A DNA stretch of 64,000 nt from NCBI GenBank assembly GCA_000750105.3, contig JPHH03000020.1, positions 1-64,000 of the forward strand, in the 5' to 3' direction. The position numbers were made by a program, and so were the translations under genes. Each line of letters starts with the position of its first letter. Position 1 is the stretch's first letter. Below the pieces are notes generated by a model. The model did no database searches and was not told the origin of the DNA. It worked only from the letters and a program-made list of their open reading frames with translations. Below, piece after piece: positions 31,744 to 43,236 of this stretch. The stretch is from Tolypocladium sp. Sup5 PDA-1. Lineage: Eukaryota; Ascomycota; Sordariomycetes; Hypocreales; Ophiocordycipitaceae.

Positions 31744-33237
31744 CTACAGGTGGCACGTGAAAACACCGCGAACCTTTCCATCCTCAAACTGATGCATCTA
31801 GAACCGGGTGTTAGTGGGAGGCAAAGGCGAGAGGAGTGGGGGCAGGGGCAGACTCACAATGTCGACAATGCTGGCATAGGTTCCGCACACCAAGACGACA
31901 ATTCCAATCAAGAAGCAGAAGCCGTTTACCAAGCTCTTAACAATATTCTCACGCGCGTACCAGCTGCCCTTGCGGAGGAGCTTGAACCACATCATGGCCG
32001 GCAGGTAAAAGGTGAAGCCCGAGACGAAGAGCGACGACGAGATGGAGAGCAGGTCCGAGAAGAAGGGGATGACCTCGGCGATGATGAAGGCGGCGAGGGT
32101 GATGATGGAGATGACGACCAGCCAGGTGGCCCAGCCCTTTGGGGTGTTGATGAAGCGGAGGACCGAGTCCTTGTAGTACCGCCCATGCAGGTAACGGCCA
32201 ATGACGGTCGTGTTGATGGACCCCGAGATGAAGATGACGGGCAGAGCGACGCCAAAGGCAATCTTGGAGATGAGGTTGCCGGCGGAGAGCAGGGACGGGG
32301 CCTGGACATCGACACCGACAAAGGCGTAGACGAGGGCGCCGGTGAGGGTATAGAGGCCTATCTCGATGATGCCCAGGGCCCAGATGGACTTGACGTAGTC
32401 CCTGGGGGTGTGCATCTCGTCCATGAAGGAGAACTGGCACATGGAGAAGCTGTAGGCGAAGACGATGTTGGTGATGGCGATGAAGCCGTCGGTAAAGGTC
32501 ACACCCTCCTTGGGCCACGCGGACCAGTTGACGGCCGAGAGCCCGCCGTCGGCGCGGCCAGCGTTGACGCCGGTGGCGATGATGGTGATGCCAATGGCCA
32601 AGAGGATGGACGCAAAGTCAATGTACCCCAGGATGGCGACCTCGGCAAACGACGGCGGGACGGCCAGCGCGAGCAGGATGATGGCCGAGACGACGCCAAA
32701 GACGACGGAGCAGGCGCCATTGTTGGTGATGTTGTTGAAGGCAATGGTCCCCGTCAGGCAGTGCGAGCCGACGAGGAACGTCAGCTGCAGCACGAACATG
32801 GCACCCACGAGCTCGTAGCCGAACTTGCCCATGAGCAGGCGTCCGGCATCAGCGTAGTGGGCGACCTCGGGGTACTTGATCTTGACCTCGCCGACGATGT
32901 GGCTCGTGTAGATGGCGATGAGGCCCAGGGACACGGAGCAGATGACGCCGGCCACCATGCCGAGGGTGGCAAAGGCGGCGGGCAGGCTCAGGCTGCCGAG
33001 GGCGATGGCCTCGACGATGAGGACGATGGTGAGGCGCTTCCAGCCCAGGCGGTGGAAGTGGGCGTTGCCCTCGGCCGTCTTCTGCTTCTCCAGGTCGGCG
33101 CGGCGCTCCTCGAATTCGCTCGTCTCGCCGGCGAGGGGGCCGCCGGCGGCATTTTCCCGGGACCGCTGGGCGGCGAGGGGGCTGGACGGGTTCTTTTCCG
33201 TCGTGACCGGCGCGAAGGTGGTGGTTTGGTCCGCCAT
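31744..33237 (-). CDS. Transmembrane amino-acid transporter (AAAP / Aa_trans family)
   Basis: The predicted protein has 477 residues from exons 31858-33237 and 31744-31797, joined across a 60-bp intron with donor GTGAGT and acceptor TTCTAG. A polar N-terminus with FEERRADLEKQKTAEGNAHF is followed by about 11 membrane helices, including LTIVLIVEAIALGSLSLPAA, VGEVKIKYPEVAHYADAG, AFVGVDVQAPSLLSAGN and NTVIGRY-like loops. The family (fungal Mtr-like neutral amino-acid permeases) imports amino acids with protons, usually at the plasma membrane. Substrate is unknown. The ATG at 33237 was chosen although the frame runs upstream, because the upstream part is pyrimidine-rich leader sequence. It may mark the edge of the galactoside cluster rather than belong to it. 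Confidence 0.9.
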
Positions 33238-33289
33238 GGTGCGGGCGATGTGGTCTACTTTTAAAGTATACCTATCTATGTATACCACG

Positions 33290-33440
33290 AAGCGAGGAGG
33301 AAGGGAGGGGGAAGAGGAGGAAGGAAGGGGAAGAGGAGGAAGACAGAGGAAGAGGAGGCTGAAAGACGAAGAGGAGGACGGAAGGGAAAGAGGAGACTGG
33401 ACCAAGAGCAGGAAAGGGTCTGGAGAGGGGGGGACGAGGA
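33290..33440. repeat. Purine-rich tract in the permease leader
   Basis: The plus strand is almost pure G/A with repeats of GGAAGAGGA type. On the coding strand this is a long CT-rich leader or promoter tract immediately upstream of the permease, as in many highly expressed fungal genes. Confidence 0.7.
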
Positions 33441-36400
33441 GGTTTAAAAAGGGACGTGGAGCAGGCAACCCAAGATAAAGACAGCGGGTTCGGGGGGGGA
33501 GGGAATCTAGAGCGCGCCCCAACTCAGTATCCAAAGTATTATGGACGAAGCCCAGAGAAGAGAGGCGGCGGCAGTGGGTCGGCAGCAGCACAGTCCACGG
33601 ATGGAGGGGGGTGGCATGTGCATGTGGGTTCGCGATAGCATCTCTGGAGACCGGAGTCGGTCTGTTGCACGCCAACGCGCATCAACCATGTCCGTCCGCT
33701 CCAGCGGCATCGCGAGACACGAGGCGCGGGCGAAGGAAGCTTGCGCAGTACCCCGGAAACGCGTCCCCGCAAACCTGGAACTCGATGCAATGTGGCAGCG
33801 ACCAACGAAAGTGAAGCCATTAGCGGCGCATCGCCAACCCGGCTTTTGGCCTTGCGTCTCGCGAGGCGAGTTTCGCGAGGGTAATGCGGTGGGGCCCCTG
33901 GCACTGAGTTTTCCGCAGGCCGTTCGCCTCTCCCACCAGCAGGACGTCATGATACAGTAGCGAGTTCCGCCCCCGTAGTAGCGCTCTGTATCCGTACGGG
34001 TATGTACCTACATATTGTACTCGTACGTATCTAGTGCAATGGGGTCGAGTCAGTTTCGATGTGTCACGGTAACGCCGAGAAATCCCGCCGTGGACCAGCA
34101 AGACCGCGAGATCCTGGGGTAGCATTGGGGCCTGGCGTCGTTTTTCCTTCTCGCAGCTATGGGGCACGGGTGCTGTCTTCATGCAGGGCCCGGCCCACGA
34201 GATAATACGGCGGTGGTTCCGTCAAATGGTGATGTCGAGTCGTCGACTTCTTGACGCCGAGAAAAAGAGGCTGCGGCAGTCGGATGCACGGCAGTGACCA
34301 AAGGGGAAATTTTCCAGATATTTCCGAACATGGTGTGCAGGTTATACCCGCTGCCGTCGGCCGAGAGAGCCGCCAGCCGCACCTGGGCACTGCGTGAGGG
34401 CTGCCAACGCCAGCCACGGCGCGCAGCCCGCGGTGGCAGCCCCTGCCAAGCCGTCTTCAGGGCTGCCAGCTGCGATGGGGGCTGGCCTGGGCAGCCTGGG
34501 CGTCCAGTGATGGGAGCGCCGCAGATGCGGCCAAGACGGGGCCCGAGCCGCCGCACAGCGCGCGCTCTTTGTGGCCCCTGCAGTGGGTATCCAGTAGTGC
34601 ATTGGAGATGCCTGGTGCAGCGCAGGTGTTGAGGCACTCGTGAACAGCACCTCAGCAAGCACCTGGCTCCTCTTCCACGGGAGCCACACCACCAACTGCA
34701 ACCTGGCCCGTCCTGGCGATGCATGCTCCTGTAATCCGTATCCCGTAACCTGTTGGTTGGCCAGCCCGTCCAGGCCCCCCCGGCGCAATTTTCTTCACTA
34801 GGCCGCGCCTAGTCCCAGTCCGCCATGGCGTCTTGCTCACTGCCGGGATCTGCGGAGAGCAAATCGGGGCTGGAAGCCTTCTGGAAGGACACCCGCCGCA
34901 CGCTGGCGCGTCCTTTATTTTTCGCGGGCTGGCCGACGGCGCCGCCACCGCCTGGGTCCCGCATCAAGGTCGAAGCTCAGAGGCTGGAGAGAGAAGCGCC
35001 GGACTGGGACGCATGAGGCACCGGATGAGGCGCGCCGTGTGGACGTCGGGTCTGGATGCACGGCGAGTAATGCCCTGCGTAACTGGGCTGTCCCTGCTTG
35101 TTCACCGGATATTGATTTGATGTTGGATGATAAGGCACACACGGCCGTCGGCGCAAAGCTCTGCCCACGGCTCCGAGACGACATCAGCATACTTCAACGT
35201 GATTTCGTAGTCTCGTTCGTATCCGTACTTCGTACCTACAGCTGGGTGATCCTGCGCATCAGAACTGACGTACGTCCTGATCCTGCCTTGCCTGCCAACG
35301 CCCGTCATGGCTGTCGACGACATGTCTCTCATCACATCATCTGTTGGCCACGGATCGACAGCACCAGCGCAGCGCCCCGTCCACCCACACTCGTTGGTCC
35401 TGCGGCGCCGCTGCCGTCTCTTCCGATCATCACGGCTGCTCCGTCACGTCGTATCCCGTTTTATGTATCCGTATGTAGTCCGTACGTCAGCATCCGTATC
35501 CCTGATCCCATCCATGGTCCCCCACGGGGACGACCCCCCGTGAGCTCCTCCTCCGCATCCAGCTCGTTCACGTTTTTCTCCTCGTCCCCATCTTTTCTCC
35601 ATCGTGGTCAAACGCGGGCTCCCAATTTCAATTCGTCGTCTTACGTACTAGCAACCGGCGTCGGGCGTCCACGTCTCCAGGAGCTGATCCGAGGGTGGAG
35701 GCGAAGACGAGGAACGAGGCCTAGCGCACCCCAGTCCCCGGGACGAATCGCAAAGAGCGTTCCGTGAGACCTTCCATGCATGAGGAGGTGCGCAAATCGA
35801 CGCCCTCTTTTGCCTTGGCGACGTCTTGCCATCTTCGGGAGCCGGGGATGCAGGGATAGTCACCGCCCTGGCAGGCAAGACAGGTTTGGCCGCATGCATC
35901 ATCACGCATCCCTGGGTCTGTCTGGGTGTGACTGTCGATCTGGCGGAACGTCCTCCGCCGCCGCGTCTGGCCGAGCCTACCCTATACCTCGACGGTGTCC
36001 TCAGCGTCGGGCATGCTGACCCGTATTGACTGAACCATGATTCGCAGGACGTGTGTGACGAATTCACAGCAATTGGCAGAGACACTATTCTTGTTATTGG
36101 CTGAAGGAATCAGAGTGTGTTGTTGGACTCTTGAAGGCTCACGTCGGGACTTTTCAGCAATCGTCGGGAACCTTGACGGACAGGAGGGCAAATTTGACCT
36201 GCGGGATCAATCGCAAACCTTATCAAGAAGAAAAATCTTCAAAACATGAAAAGATCAAGAAGGGAATTCACAGTTTGCTATTCATTACATCCCCAATGCT
36301 CACTTCAGTTTGGACAGCATCCCAGCCTTGCCAGCCCAATGACGTCGCCCATCGTGGAAGGAGGATTAGAACTGCCGCCACGTGATTCGTCCTTGATCTT

Positions 36401-36634
36401 GGGCATATCTTATCTTATCGCGATAAAGATTTTTTCTGCTGCGGGCACAGAAGCAATGCCCCGCCACAACGGCCACCGCAGAATCGCCATCTGACCAAGA
36501 TATTGGAAGAACGAACCATCGCCCGTCTTTTATTGTCTCATCTCTGGGTTGACGCGACGAACACCTCGCCGCCGAAATATCCATCTCGCTGTCGTTCTTA
36601 CCGTCTATTCCCCAGCATCCTTGACCTCGCTCTC
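33441..36634. other. 3.2 kb intergenic region
   Basis: Open frames here (the longest on plus is 35039-35767) lack recognisable domains and are rich in Arg, Pro and Ser as expected for GC-rich noncoding DNA. A perfect palindrome TTATCGCGATAA at 36415-36426 lies 209 bp before NOB1. Nothing else is assigned. Confidence 0.5.
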
Positions 36635-38026
36635 ATGGCCACCCCACCAACGGAGCCAAGCTCCGGAGCACCGGCTGCCTCGACGCCGTCGACATTCAAG
36701 CCCATCCACAGCCTCATCCTCGACACCGGCCCGCTGATCAAAAACGACCCGCCCGCCAGCGTCCTCGTCGCCCGGGCCGAGAAGCTCTACACCCTCCCCT
36801 GCATCATCCCCGAGATCCGCGACGCCGCGACGCGCGCCCGTGTCGAGACGACGCTGCTGCCGTTTGTCACGATCCGGTCGCCCAGGCCGGAGAGCGTAAA
36901 GTTCGTCCAGGCGTTCGCCAGGAGGACCGGCGACTTGGAGGTGCTCAGCCGGCCGGATTTGGAGGTCCTGGCGCTCGGCTATGAGCTGGAGTGCGAGCGA
37001 AATGGGGGTGACTGGAGGCTGAGGAATACGCCGGGCCAAAAGGGCCTGAATGGCCGGCCGAACCAGGCCAGCGGACCGGAATCAAGCCAAATGGAGACGA
37101 CGGATGCGGAAGCCAAAGAAGGCCAAGAAGACGACGCACAGGAGAAGCCAGGCTCGGGCGTGTCAGACGATAGCAAACTCAACAACCAAACCCCAGCAGA
37201 GCAACCGCTCGATAGCAGCTTGCAAAGCCTGGACTTGAACAAGGAAGGAGGAGAGGCAACCAACCCTGAGGAGGCACAGACGGACGCCCCCAGCATACAA
37301 GAGAGTGCGGAGGATGTCGTGGAGGCCGACGAAACGGCCGACGAGACGACAACAGTCCAAGAAGAACTGGAGGACGACTCCGACGACGAAGACGGCTGGA
37401 TCACCCCGTCCAACGTCAAAAAGCACCAAGCCATGGACGCCGGCACCGCCATCCCCGCCCAGCCCGCGCAAAAGACGCTCCAGGCCGCCATCCTCACCTC
37501 CGACTACGCCATGGAAAACGTGGCGCTGCGCATGAACCTCAACCTCGTCACCCCCTCGCTCGCGCGCATCACCCACCTCAAGAACTGGGTGCTGCGCTGC
37601 CACGGCTGCTTCCAGATCACAAAGGACATGGCCAAGCAGTTCTGCCCGTCGTGCGGCCAGCCCACGCTCACACGCACCAGCTGCACCACCGACGAGCACG
37701 GCAACTTCAGGGTCCACCTCAAGCGCAACTACCAGTGGAACAACCGCGGCAACGTCTACAGCGTGCCCAAGCCCGTCCACGGCAGCTCCAACGGCCGGCT
37801 GCCCAAGGGCGTGGGCGGCGGGAAAGGCGGCTGGGGCAGGGAGCTGATCCTCGCCGAGGACCAGAAGGAGTACCTCAAGGCGTCGGACGAGCAGCGCAGG
37901 GCGAGGAAGAAGGACCTGATGGACGAGGACCGCCTGCCGGGCATCCTCACGGGCGACAGGGCAAATGCCGGCGGGAAGATCCGCGTGGGCGCTGGCCGGA
38001 CGGTGAATTCTAAGCGCAAGCATTAA
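36635..38026 (+). CDS. NOB1: 20S-pre-rRNA D-site endonuclease NOB1
   Basis: This is a 463-residue, single-exon protein. The N-terminal PIN domain starts with SLILDTGPLIK (acidic active-site Asp) and continues IPEIRDAATRARVE and SVKFVQAFARRTGDLEVLS. A long acidic, low-complexity insert spans about residues 150-260. It is followed by DGWITPSNVKKHQ, LTSDYAMENVALRMNLNL and a zinc ribbon with two Cys pairs (LRCHGCFQITK and QFCPSCGQPTL). NOB1 cleaves the 3' end of 18S rRNA in cytoplasmic 40S precursors. I chose the ATG at 36635 because the family N-terminus follows closely, although the frame is open from 36503. It is convergent with NOP10, another ribosome-biogenesis gene, 208 bp away. Confidence 0.95.
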   Translation: MATPPTEPSSGAPAASTPSTFKPIHSLILDTGPLIKNDPPASVLVARAEKLYTLPCIIPEIRDAATRARVETTLLPFVTIRSPRPESVKFVQAFARRTGDLEVLSRPDLEVLALGYELECERNGGDWRLRNTPGQKGLNGRPNQASGPESSQMETTDAEAKEGQEDDAQEKPGSGVSDDSKLNNQTPAEQPLDSSLQSLDLNKEGGEATNPEEAQTDAPSIQESAEDVVEADETADETTTVQEELEDDSDDEDGWITPSNVKKHQAMDAGTAIPAQPAQKTLQAAILTSDYAMENVALRMNLNLVTPSLARITHLKNWVLRCHGCFQITKDMAKQFCPSCGQPTLTRTSCTTDEHGNFRVHLKRNYQWNNRGNVYSVPKPVHGSSNGRLPKGVGGGKGGWGRELILAEDQKEYLKASDEQRRARKKDLMDEDRLPGILTGDRANAGGKIRVGAGRTVNSKRKH

Positions 38027-38234
38027 AGGGGGGTGGCATGGGAGTAGTGAGCATAGACGGGTGTTTAGAGGAAGCTTGATTGAAATGCATATGAATTCAT
38101 GTCCAAACTCCAAAGCCAGTGTGGCCTTTCAACGCCAGTCCTGTACCACCATGCGAACAACGTCTCTCCCTTCCATCCATCCCCCTTGATCGCCCCTCAA
38201 CGTCCATCCTAACCGTCCGTGTATCGTGGTTGCT

Positions 38235-38484
38235 TTACTCCTCCTCTACACCCACACCGTCAGTCCACATCCCCTACCCAAGGGGTCTAAAAAAAGAAGG
38301 TACACTCACTCTGCTGCGTCAACAGCAGCTCGAACCGCCGCTTCAGCGTCACCCGCTGGCGCGACCACTTGTCGTCGGGCGAGAAGCGCGCCGGGTGCGC
38401 CGACTTGGTCACCTGCCCGTGCGCCACCTTCTTGAGCGTGTAGAGGCGCGTGCCCGCGGCGTCGAGCGTGTACATGAGATGCAT
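38235..38484 (-). CDS. NOP10: H/ACA ribonucleoprotein subunit NOP10
   Basis: The predicted protein has 61 residues from two exons, 38310-38484 and 38235-38245. The tiny last exon is supported by donor GTGAGT, a CTGAC branch and acceptor TGTAG, and gives the expected end LLLTQQKEE. Without splicing the frame would run into SECTFFF, which is unlike the family. The core [31 protein letters not shown] and [15 protein letters not shown] is diagnostic. NOP10 is part of the snoRNP that pseudouridylates rRNA and of telomerase-type H/ACA particles in the nucleolus. A perfect palindrome CTTATCGATAAG (38634-38645) lies 150 bp upstream. Confidence 0.93.
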
Positions 38485-39051
38485 CCTGCTTTGCTTTGCT
38501 CGAAATCGGCCGTTTGTTTGTTTGTTTGTGGAATTCGTTGGGGGGGAGAGGTGAAGCTGGTGCTGCTGGTGGTACTGAGCTGCGTTGCAGAAAAATTTCG
38601 AGGCTGCAGGAAGGGCATCACGTGGGGGGGGCGCTTATCGATAAGAGCCACTTACACACAGCGAAGCCGCTGCGACTCAAAAATGTGCCGTCCGACGAAA
38701 ATGGACAAAATTCAAGAGCTTGTTGCTCAATTGAAATGAAACAGGCGAATTACTTGTTTATTCTCAGTAGAATATATTTTCGGCAGATATTTAAGGCCTA
38801 GTTGTGTGCGGACAGTGTGGCACCATCACAACCCGAGGCGGAGCAACAGCACCTGGATCGTGGTAGACGCAGCACTGTCACAGCATCTCACCACAGGCAT
38901 GCAGTCCAAGCCAAGCAACCGAGAGTGTTTATTTTCAAGGAGTGAACAAGCTGCGCAAATAGAGCAATACTCGACAAAATGGCTTCAAACAAGATAGCGG
39001 CAAAGAACGGTAGACAGTCAAAACCAAACACGATCATCAGGAGTGCATGCC
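38485..39051. promoter_or_regulatory. NOP10 upstream region with palindrome CTTATCGATAAG
   Basis: The palindrome at 38634-38645 contains TATCGATA and two GATAAG halves. A similar TTATCGCGATAA stands before NOB1. The remainder, including a TTTG microsatellite at about 38513-38527, holds no gene. Confidence 0.45.
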
Positions 39052-40639
39052 TCACATGACCTCTCCAACGCGGGCCGCCTTGTCGCCCAGCCAATCCTCG
39101 CGCTCGTAGAATCGGAAAACCAAGTCATAATCCTCGAAATCGTGCACGATCCGGTCAATGCGCCTGTAGCCCCTGACGGGGTCGACGAGGCGCTGCATGG
39201 CCAGGTTCTTGAAGCTGCCGTCGCCCATGCCGTAGGGGTTGGCGCCGCGGCCCTTGGCCTCGAAGAGCGTCACGCTGAAGCGGCCGGGGCGGAAGATGCT
39301 GACCACGTGCTCGATGATCTCGGCCGTGGTGCGCCCGTTCTGCCCGCTGGGCACGTTGGTCTCAAAGGAGGCAAACGAGAAGCCGGGCTCGGGCGTGACG
39401 TGGACCGTAAAGTAGTGCGTCGTGTTATGCTTGTCACCCTCAACCGAAGGCGGCGCCGGGATGACGCCGTTGGCTGAGAAGCCGCAGGGGCTGAAGAGGT
39501 ATGCGTCCACGCGAGCGTCTGGGTAGACCGACGTGGGATACACCTCCCCCAGGCCGCAGTTCTGCGACACCACGGTGCCCAGAGCATGGCCCTCGGTGGT
39601 CAGCTCCTCGATCTGATCGAGCTTGGTGGCCGTGTTGAGGTCGGAGTCGCTGCCGTTGTCAAACACGTCCACCTCATCAATGGGGGGAGATAAGCCGCCC
39701 AGGCTGTCCGCGGCTTCCTTGCGAGCATCTCGCGCTTCTGCAGCAAGCTTGTCACTCGCGACCGCACTCGCGTGGGACAAGTAAAACTGCTTCGCATTCT
39801 CGGGGTCGAGGTCCGTCATGAGAATTTCGAGAGTCTCGTCGTTGTGGTTGGCGCCAGGGGTGTTGACGCCCGCGCTGCCGGTGGACATGGAGTAGTCCGG
39901 CGTCGGCTGCCCGTTGACCTCGGACTCGGGCGTCAGGGGAGGCGTGAGGGTCTGGTTGGGAGACGTGATGTAGAGGTACCAATGGTCTCCATTCATCTTG
40001 CCAACCATGTAGGCACTGCCGCCGCCCTCCAGACTGTCGTCGAGGTACTTGACCTCCTGCTTCCAGCTTCGGTGGGGCCCGCGCTGCTGGTCGGGGAACA
40101 GAAAGTTCTTGCGACTGTAGAAGACGCGGTAGGGGGTCGCCGCAGCGCGAATGTCATCAACCGACTCGGCATTGCGGAAGGGAAAGCCGGCATTGGCCGC
40201 CGCGATGTGGAGCAGGCGCTGGAGGCCAAGCAGGAGGGTCGTGGTGCCGCAGGTCTTGAGGATGAGCTTGTGGGGGAAGACAAACATGCTCGACTCGGAG
40301 AGGAGGTAGGCGTCGACGGCCTCGGACTCCAGGACCGAGAGGATCTTGCAGTTGACCATGTCGAGCATGCCCACCCACGTCTCGGAAGGGACGCTCTTCA
40401 AGCCATTGGGGGCGGCGCTCGAAGGCAGCATGGTGGCGTTGGGAGCGAACCAGACTTCAAGCAGCTTCTCGGGACCTGCAATTGTTAGAACTGCGACCGA
40501 CTGCATAACCGGGCCATCACAAACCTTCAAAGGCATTGCTCGAGTCCAAGTCGGCGGCGACATCGTGATTGATGGTCAGATGCGGTGTACCCTCGGAGGG
40601 AGAAAAAGTATAATCCTTGGGGACCGAAAGGTTGACCAT
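39052..40639 (-). CDS. SPE2: S-adenosylmethionine decarboxylase proenzyme
   Basis: The predicted protein has 512 residues from exons 40525-40639 and 39052-40475 with a 49-bp intron. The first exon supplies SPSEGTPHLTINHD and the second begins PEKLLEVWF. The self-cleavage site that makes the pyruvoyl group is the Ser after Glu in YLLSESSMFVFP. Other conserved parts are LKTCGTTTLLLGL, CGFSANG and HVTPEPGFSFASFETN. The enzyme makes decarboxylated SAM for spermidine and spermine synthesis in the cytosol. It is longer than animal forms because of Ser/Pro/Asp-rich inserts, as usual in filamentous fungi. The 530 bp upstream of the ATG contain no ATG on the coding strand but do contain an 11-bp hairpin. 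Confidence 0.95.
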
Positions 40640-42274
40640 GCTGCTTTCTTTGGTCTCGGCGAGGAGCGAGTGACCAAGGGGAAGCTAAACTGGTACTAGG
40701 GTTGGACTGTCGGCAGCACTGTCTCTTTGCCCGGTTGGCAGAGTCCGCGGAGCACTAGCTGCCACTCAAACAGACCTTGCGGCGTCTGTTTGAGAGAGTA
40801 GGCCCACAGGAAGTGGCGGATCCAAAGACGCTGGCGGAAGCCAGCAGCAATCAGACGGTTGTGGGAGAGGCTAACGTCGCTTAGGTGGACGTTAAGGAGG
40901 TCGGAAGCGGAGGGCGTGGAGGAACAGCTTCTGTGACAGAATGTTGATGGGACGGTGGCGGTCCGATACCCGTGGACAAGTACCGGATCTAGCAGACACG
41001 AGATATCTGCTGGTGGAGGCTCGGATCGAGGATGTGGTGTTTGCGTGCGTGGAGGGGTGCTATCGAGGCCTGGGAGCTGTCAGTGTTGCACACGGAAGAG
41101 CAGAGGACCAGAGCGGGAGGTTCGAACGTACTTGGATGGGCGAGAGAAGAGGAATCGCAGAGGGTCAGTCGAGCACATGAAAGGCCAGGACGGGCGAGCT
41201 GTAGACGCGAACCAGGTCGGCGGCGCGCCTCGAGTGACGGCCGTCAGGTGTGTGTTGCGGACAGCAGAGTGTCTGAGAGCGAGCTACAGGGTCATGAAGG
41301 GAGAAGACGACGTTTTCTCGCAGAATTGGGCGAAGCTGTAAGTCAAGTGGTTGCTCGTGTGCTGCCTCGATCGTGGAGCAGCGACAGATTTTTTTTTCGC
41401 AACCCCGCGCCAATCCCGGCGTCGATTGGCGGTGACGTAGGCGAGGCCGATTCTCGCAGAGGCAGCCGGCAGACGGACCCGAGCGCGACGAGTCTGTAGA
41501 GGCGGTTTGGCAGTTGTGCTGGTCCGCAACGGTGATGTTGTCGAGGCGAAGCCGGGGAAGCTTTTTCAACTTTCGCGGCGTGTTTTTGCGCAGCGTGTGG
41601 GACGCACCAGTGGCCACGAACCTGGAAGGAAGCTTCCTCGTTGGGCGACGGGCCGCGTGAGGGGGGGAGGGCGGCTGGCGAGTGCGGGCAGAATTTGGGC
41701 ACTAACTCGCCAGCTTGGCACCTCGGGTTAGGCCTCCAGGCGTGGTCCTGAGACCTGTGGGGGACAACAGCGGCCATGGTTGGCTGTGCTGGGCCTGGAA
41801 CTGCGTTGTGGCTGGCTGCGAGCGGCACGGTGTCTTGCGAGGTGACTCTTTTGGCTGCGTGGGAAATCGCGACAATTAATTGACGCCGTTTCGTTGGCTG
41901 ACGTAGCAGCACCCGCATTTCGTCATTTTCGTGCCGCGCGAGGCTCGATGCGCCCGCTTGCTGCATTACATGTGTGATGCCGGGACGGCTCAGCTACCGC
42001 CGCTGTCCGATGCATCTCTATGTGTTGTACGCCGGGGCCCCTCCGCTTCCCGTGTATGCCTTTCGCCGGGTCTGAGAGCATCAGGCTTCCGTTGGTGAGA
42101 ACCTCTGTCATCACGACATCTCGGCTGCCGAGACTCGACGGGAGGTTCATGCACCCCTGGGCCCTTGCTGATCCGGCAACACTGTGTGTATGCGCCGATG
42201 CAGGCAGGGTAGCCCGCATGTCCCCTTTGTAGAGCAGAATGCCTTCACTGGCATGTCCTTGCCGAAGCCGTCCT
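40640..42274. other. SPE2 upstream region and intergenic stretch
   Basis: On the minus strand the first ATG upstream of SPE2 is at about 41173, so a leader of up to about 530 nt would have no upstream ORF. Plus-strand frames here have no recognisable domain. No gene is assigned. Confidence 0.5.
40765..40794 (-). promoter_or_regulatory. Perfect 11-bp inverted repeat in the SPE2 upstream region
   Basis: CTCAAACAGAC (40765-40775) and GTCTGTTTGAG (40784-40794) flank an 8-nt loop about 130 bp upstream of the SPE2 start. If transcribed it would form a stable hairpin in the mRNA leader. Confidence 0.55.
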
Positions 42275-43236
42275 TCAAGTCACCTCTGTTCTCGTCACCG
42301 TCTCGCAGACCGTAGCCGTCATGTCCCGGAACACGTGCGACAGCGAGCAGTCCGGATACTTGTCCACGAGCCTGCCACCGTCGCCGCTCTGCCCCGAGCC
42401 CCCCGATATGTCCCTGCCGTTCACTTCTGTGCCCACCGGGTATTGTGGCCTTCGCCCCTCCTCCAGCAGCGCGATAAACTGTGCGTCCATGGGCACCGAC
42501 CCCAGGAACGGCACCTTGAACTCATCGGCCATGGACCGCCCCCCGCCGGAGCCAAAGATATCGGTGCACTCGGAGCAGTGCGGGCACACGAAGCCGCTCA
42601 TGTTCTCCACGACGCCCAGCACGCGGATCCCCGTCTTGAAGCAAAAGTTGAGCTCCTTGCGCACGTCCGACGTTGACACGGCCTGCGGTGTCGTCACCAC
42701 CACTGCCCCGGCGACCTGCCCCGGTCGCGCCGAGCTCTGTAGCGTTTCGGCCAGCGATATGTGTTCGTCGCTCGTCCCCGGCGGCGTGTCGATGAGCAGG
42801 TAGTCCGTCTCGTCCCAGAGCACGTCCTTGAGGAACTGCCGTATCATGGCCGTCTTCTTGGGGCCCCTCCAGACCACGGCGTCTCCACGCTTAGGCAGCA
42901 GAAAGCCTAGGCTCATGGCGTGCAGGCTGCCTATGCCCTTGGCCGGGTCCGCATCGTGCACGGGGACGGGCGCCCATCCGCCAGGGACCTGCGTGACTTT
43001 GGAATCCTCGATGGAGAGCATGCGCGGGATCGACGGGCCCGTGAGATCGACGTCGAGGATGCCGACCGAGTGGCCGGACAGGGCGAGGGAGAGGGCGAGC
43101 TGCGTGGTGACCGACGACTTGCCGACGCCGCCTTTGCCAGACAACACCTGTCACATGCGTCAGAATAGCCTCTAGGAATACGATGCGGACCGGGATCGCG
43201 TACCAGCACCACGTGCTTGACCTTATCTATCCCCAT
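42275..43236 (-). CDS. CFD1: Cytosolic Fe-S cluster assembly P-loop ATPase CFD1 (NUBP2)
   Basis: The predicted protein has 301 residues from exons 43204-43236 (11 codons) and 42275-43147, joined over a 56-bp intron. The joint creates the start [23 protein letters not shown]. The Mrp/NBP35 signatures are the P-loop [33 protein letters not shown] and the cluster-binding Cys pair in [19 protein letters not shown]. It lacks the N-terminal four-Cys motif of NBP35, which identifies it as CFD1. With NBP35 it forms the scaffold that assembles 4Fe-4S clusters for cytosolic and nuclear proteins. The tiny first exon was chosen by frame and family N-terminus. Confidence 0.93.

Noticed and set aside
31732..33264. 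510-residue plus-strand open frame rich in Asp and Gly
   Set aside because: Antisense to the amino-acid permease; composition mirrors its hydrophobic codons.
35039..35767. 242-residue plus-strand frame
   Set aside because: Low-complexity Arg/Ser/Pro composition and no family match.
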